Source of the DNA: Alistipes sp.
Lineage (GTDB): Bacteria; Bacteroidota; Bacteroidia; Bacteroidales; Rikenellaceae
Length of the DNA stretch: 7,537 nucleotides
NCBI GenBank assembly: GCA_019422485.1
Contig: JAHZDG010000040.1
Span: forward strand, 10,424 to 17,960
Direction of reading: 5' to 3'
The notes beneath the pieces were generated by a model, which did no database searches, was not told the origin of the DNA, and was given only the letters and a program-made list of their open reading frames with translations. Positions 4,249 to 7,537 of this stretch are shown one piece after another (the stretch's first letter is position 1; each line of letters opens with the position of its first letter). The position numbers were made by a program, and so were the translations under genes.

Positions 4249-5520
4249 ATGAGAAAAGTTTTGTACCCGTTGCTTGGCGCATTGTTGTTGAGCGCTTGTC
4301 GGGAAACGCCTCCGAAACCGCCTGTCGTTCAGGTGGAAGACGTCTCTGTCGATAACATCGAAATGTACGGCGAATATGCCGGGTTAATCAAAGCTTACAA
4401 CAGCGTGGAAATCCACGCTCGGGTGGAAGGCTTTTTGGAACGGATGACCTTCGATGAAGGGAAACAGGTTGTGGCCAATGAGCCGCTGTTCTACATCAAC
4501 GATGAACTCTACAAAGCCAAGGTGGAAAAAGCCCGGGCACAACTGAAAAAAGATGAGGCTCAGGAAGCGAAAGCCGAACGTGACCTCAAACGTATTCGTC
4601 CGCTCTATGAACTCAATGCAGCCAGCCGGCTCGATTTGGATAACGCGGAAGCCGCCTATGATATGGCGGTAGCCAGTGTGGCCATGAGCAAGGCCGACCT
4701 GGCTCAGGCCGAATTGGAATTGAGCTATACGGTGGTACGCTCGCCGTTGTCGGGTTATATCAGTGAACGCTATGTAGACGTAGGGACCCTGGTGGGTAAA
4801 TCCAATTCGTCGTTGCTGGCGACAGTGGTACAGCGTGATACGGTGTTGGTCGATTTCAAACTGACGGCTTTGGACTATTTGCGTAGCCAGCGCCGGAACG
4901 TTCATCTGGGCGAATTGGATACGACGCGTTCGTGGCAGCCGACTGTGACGGTGACCCTGGCCGACAATACGGTTTATGGCCAGAAAGGGGTGGTCGATTT
5001 TGCCTCCCCGCAGGTCGATCCCAAAACCGGAACGTTCGGGGTGCGGGCCGTGTTGCCCAATCCTCATCAGGTCTTCCTGCCGGGGCAGTTTACGCGGGTC
5101 AAACTGTTGCTCGATGTCCTCGAGAACGTGATGGTCGTACCTAAAAAGGCGGTTTCGATCGAGAAAGGCGGGGCCTTTATTTTCGTGGTGCGGGCCGATA
5201 GCGTGGTGGAAAAACGCTATGTGGAAACCGGGCCCGAACAAGGAAACCGCATCGTAGTGGTACGTGGTCTTTCGCCCGACGAAAAGATTGTCGTGGAAGG
5301 TTATCAAAAACTGACGCACGGCGAAAAGGTAACCTGGAACGATTCGGGCGATACGCTTATCCGTGAAATTGAAGAGGCAAAGAATCAGGAAGATTCCTTG
5401 CCGCAAGACGATACATTATCTCCTGCCGATACGTCTCTCTCGTCCAAAACCCTTTCCCGGGTGAAGGGGAAAAAGGATACTGCGTCTGCGTCTCAGTCTG
5501 AAACCAATCAGGAGGATTAG
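4249..5520 (+). CDS. Efflux RND transporter periplasmic adaptor (membrane-fusion) lipoprotein
   Basis: This AcrA/MexA-like adaptor links an inner-membrane RND pump to an outer-membrane channel. The 423-residue product starts with a lipoprotein signal, 'MRKVLYPLLGALLLSAC', with Cys17 in the lipobox. A first lipoyl half follows (about 52-85, 'VEIHARVEGFLERMTFDEG'), then an alpha-helical hairpin rich in Ala, Lys and Glu (about 86-160), a second lipoyl half ('RSPLSGYISERYVDVGTLVG'), a beta-barrel, and a membrane-proximal part with 'FLPGQFTRVKL' and 'VVPKKAVS'. The last 60 or so residues, after 'HGEKVTW', form an unusual hydrophilic tail rich in Ser, Thr, Asp, Glu and Lys. ATG 4243 is an equally possible start; ATG 4183 is rejected because it buries the signal peptide and lies upstream of the promoter. 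The pump gene begins two bases after the stop. Substrates cannot be told. Confidence 0.95.
   Translation: MRKVLYPLLGALLLSACRETPPKPPVVQVEDVSVDNIEMYGEYAGLIKAYNSVEIHARVEGFLERMTFDEGKQVVANEPLFYINDELYKAKVEKARAQLKKDEAQEAKAERDLKRIRPLYELNAASRLDLDNAEAAYDMAVASVAMSKADLAQAELELSYTVVRSPLSGYISERYVDVGTLVGKSNSSLLATVVQRDTVLVDFKLTALDYLRSQRRNVHLGELDTTRSWQPTVTVTLADNTVYGQKGVVDFASPQVDPKTGTFGVRAVLPNPHQVFLPGQFTRVKLLLDVLENVMVVPKKAVSIEKGGAFIFVVRADSVVEKRYVETGPEQGNRIVVVRGLSPDEKIVVEGYQKLTHGEKVTWNDSGDTLIREIEEAKNQEDSLPQDDTLSPADTSLSSKTLSRVKGKKDTASASQSETNQED
5510..5515 (+). promoter_or_regulatory. Strong ribosome binding site deciding the GTG start of the pump gene
   Basis: AGGAGG lies inside the last codons of the adaptor gene, seven bases before GTG 5523. 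Most starts in this window lack such a site. It supports the GTG start, since the next in-frame ATG (5746) would delete the first membrane segment. Confidence 0.75.
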
Positions 5521-5522
5521 CC

Positions 5523-7537
5523 GTGAAACCGGGATTTTTTATTGACAGGCCCGTCTTTTCGACGGTGCTTTCGGTGCTGATCGTACTGGTCGGCATCATC
5601 GGGCTGGTGGCCTTGCCGGTGGAGCAATATCCTCAGATCACGCCGCCGGTGGTCAAAATCAGTGCTTCGTACCCTGGGGCCAATGCCACGACGGTATCGC
5701 AGGCTGTGGCGACGCCGATCGAACAGGAACTGAACGGGACGCCGGGGATGATCTATATGGAATCGAGCAGCTCCAACTCGGGCGGGCTCTCCATTACGGT
5801 GACTTTCGACGTGAATACCAATGCCGATTTTGCGGCGGTGGAGGTGCAGAACCGTGTGAAACTGGCCGAAGCTCGTTTGCCGGCCGAGGTGTTGCAGAAC
5901 GGGATCTCGGTCGAGAAACAGGCCCCGAACCAGTTGTTGACCCTGGCATTGGTGTCGGATGACCCCAAATTCGACGAGATTTACCTGAGTAACTATGCGA
6001 CCATCAACGTATTGGATGTGTTGCGGCGTATTCCGGGTGTGGGTCGGGTTTCGAACATCGGGAGCCGCTATTACGGGATGCAGATTTGGGTATATCCGGA
6101 TCGGATGGCGAGCTTTGGCTTGACGGTCAAGGATTTGCAGAATGCCCTCAAGGACCAGAACCGTGAATCGGCTGCCGGGGAACTGGGTAAACCGCCGGTA
6201 TCGAATGTCGATGTGGCGATTCCGATTACGGCGCAGGGACGTTTGTCGACCGTAGAAGATTTCGAAGACATTGTCGTTCGGGCCAATAGTGACGGTTCGT
6301 TTATTCGGATGCGGGATGTGGCGCGCGTTTCGTTGGAAGCCTCATCTTATAGTACGGAGAGTGGTCTAAACGGGGCCAATGCCGCGATCCTGGGGATTTA
6401 TATGCTGCCCGGAGCCAATGCCATGGAGGTAGCGAAGGAGGTGAAAAAGGCCATGTCCGAAATCTCACAGAGTTTCCCGGAAGGCCTGGAGTATCTCTTC
6501 CCGTTCGATATGACCGAATATATCGCCGAGTCGATCCACGAGGTGTATAAAACACTGTTCGAGGCGTTGTTCCTGGTGATTATTGTGGTGTTCTTCTCGT
6601 TGCAGAACTGGCGGATGGCGTTGATTCCCATTATCGCAGTGCCGATTTCGTTGATCGGGACCTTCGGGTTTATGTTGATCATGGGATTCTCGCTCAATAT
6701 GTTGACGCTGTTGGGGCTGGTGTTGGCGATCGGGATTGTGGTGGACGATGCCATTGTGGTGGTCGAGAACGTCGAGCGAAATATGCGCGAACACCATCTG
6801 GAAGCTCGCGAAGCGACGCATGTCGCTATGAAAGAGTTGACCGGAGCCTTGATCGCGACCTCTTTGGTTTTGGCTGCGGTATTTATTCCCGTAAGTTTCC
6901 TGCAGGGGATTACCGGATCGTTGTTCCGTCAGTTCTCGGTGACGATCGTTGTATCGGTGCTGATCTCGACGGTGGTGGCCTTGACCCTCAGTCCGGCCAT
7001 GTGTGCGATTATCCTGCGTCCGGTGCCGCCGGCTCGCAATTGGCTCTTCCGGAAAATCAATGAATGGCTGGAAAAAGGAAATGGCCGATACACTGGACTG
7101 ATTGGCAAAGCCTTGGCTCATCCGCGTCGGGTGATGGCAGGCTTCGGTATGGTATTGGTCTTTATTTTCGTGCTCAATAAATTTATTCCCACGGGATTTA
7201 TTCCTCAGGAAGACCAGGGTTTCTTCACGGTCGAATTGCAGATGCCGGAAGGAACGACTCTGGAGCGTATGCGTGAAGTGACCGATCGGGCGATTCGCTA
7301 TATCGACAATCACGAGGCGGTGCGTTATGTGCAGAATGTCACCGGGTCGAGTCCTCGCGTGGGGACCAATCAGGGACGGGCTACGTTGACGGTGATTCTC
7401 AAACCGTGGAAAGAGCGCAAAGCCGGCGTGGCCGAAGTGATGCGCGATGTCCAGGATGAGATGTATCACTATCCGGAGGTGAAGGTCTATACGTCGCGAC
7501 CGCCGGTAGTGCCTGGGTTGGGGGCCGCCGGTGGTGT
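5523..7537 (+). CDS. HAE-1-type RND multidrug efflux pump, inner-membrane subunit, 5' part
   Basis: This AcrB/MexB-like trimeric pump uses the proton gradient to expel hydrophobic or amphiphilic compounds across both membranes with the adaptor encoded just upstream. The frame runs without a stop to the window end, giving 671 residues of about 1,040-1,060. It opens 'KPGFFIDRPVFSTVLSVLIV' (segment 1), then porter-domain motifs 'LPVEQYPQITPP', 'SYPGA', 'PIEQELNG', 'VQNRV' and 'YYGMQIWVYPDRM'. Segments 2-6 lie at about 345-500. Segment 4 has 'GLVLAIGIVVDDAIVVVENVE' with Asp408-Asp409, the proton-relay pair (407/408 in AcrB). Segment 7 and 'FIPTGFIPQEDQGFF' follow, then the second porter half. The GTG start is set by the AGGAGG at 5510. 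Drug, bile-salt or other substrates cannot be told; HAE-1 motifs argue against a heavy-metal (CusA-type) pump. Confidence 0.97.
   Translation, partial: MKPGFFIDRPVFSTVLSVLIVLVGIIGLVALPVEQYPQITPPVVKISASYPGANATTVSQAVATPIEQELNGTPGMIYMESSSSNSGGLSITVTFDVNTNADFAAVEVQNRVKLAEARLPAEVLQNGISVEKQAPNQLLTLALVSDDPKFDEIYLSNYATINVLDVLRRIPGVGRVSNIGSRYYGMQIWVYPDRMASFGLTVKDLQNALKDQNRESAAGELGKPPVSNVDVAIPITAQGRLSTVEDFEDIVVRANSDGSFIRMRDVARVSLEASSYSTESGLNGANAAILGIYMLPGANAMEVAKEVKKAMSEISQSFPEGLEYLFPFDMTEYIAESIHEVYKTLFEALFLVIIVVFFSLQNWRMALIPIIAVPISLIGTFGFMLIMGFSLNMLTLLGLVLAIGIVVDDAIVVVENVERNMREHHLEAREATHVAMKELTGALIATSLVLAAVFIPVSFLQGITGSLFRQFSVTIVVSVLISTVVALTLSPAMCAIILRPVPPARNWLFRKINEWLEKGNGRYTGLIGKALAHPRRVMAGFGMVLVFIFVLNKFIPTGFIPQEDQGFFTVELQMPEGTTLERMREVTDRAIRYIDNHEAVRYVQNVTGSSPRVGTNQGRATLTVILKPWKERKAGVAEVMRDVQDEMYHYPEVKVYTSRPPVVPGLGAAGG

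Noticed and set aside
6465..7469. Minus-strand open frame of 334 codons opposite the RND pump (a similar one lies at 4384-5406 opposite the adaptor).
   Set aside because: The products are His/Arg/Gln-rich shadow translations; the forward strand codes for clear RND motifs over the same bases.

Overview
The window looks like chromosomal DNA from a Bacteroidota member, most likely a Bacteroidales species of moderate G+C. Three things point there. The CobT, CobS and CobC proteins have the Bacteroides style (for example 'RKGTRNYL' and 'FIFFTRLPLWR'). A DUF4251 protein is present, a family I know mainly from Bacteroidota. Two exact matches to the Bacteroidota -7 promoter motif TAnnTTTG (both TATCTTTG) sit just before gene starts. 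Genus cannot be decided from this sequence. All recognised genes are on the + strand. I see no tRNA, rRNA, insertion sequence, CRISPR array or prophage gene.

Region 1 (1-2268) is the late part of a cobalamin pathway. It holds the 3' part of cobT (lower-ligand phosphoribosyl transfer), a 319-base gap with two possible RNA hairpins, then cobS (cobalamin synthase) and cobC (alpha-ribazole phosphatase), which overlap by 35 bases. Together these enzymes build and attach the nucleotide loop of cobalamin. cobU, which would complete the set, is not in the window and may lie upstream.

Region 2 (2260-3310) is a single-gene unit. A weak terminator overlaps the cobC stop codon, a TATCTTTG promoter follows directly, and then comes a cation diffusion facilitator (zinc-type metal exporter) with a His-rich N-terminus and a Cys/His-rich C-terminus. 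A weak terminator follows it.

Region 3 (3306-4022) has an exported DUF4251 protein of unknown function. After it comes a short non-coding or micro-ORF segment ending in the clearest terminator of the window, a UUCG-capped GC stem with five Ts.

Region 4 (4023-7537) is a tripartite efflux operon. An AT-rich control region with an AGAAAG/CTTTCT inverted repeat and a good Bacteroidota promoter leads into a lipoprotein membrane-fusion protein. Two bases later comes an HAE-1-type RND pump, cut by the window end at about residue 671. The outer-membrane channel gene, if it is in the operon, would lie beyond the window.

The genes are of well-known families and I do not see a new system. The less explained parts are the cobT-cobS gap, the segment between the DUF4251 gene and its distant terminator, and the control region of the efflux operon.
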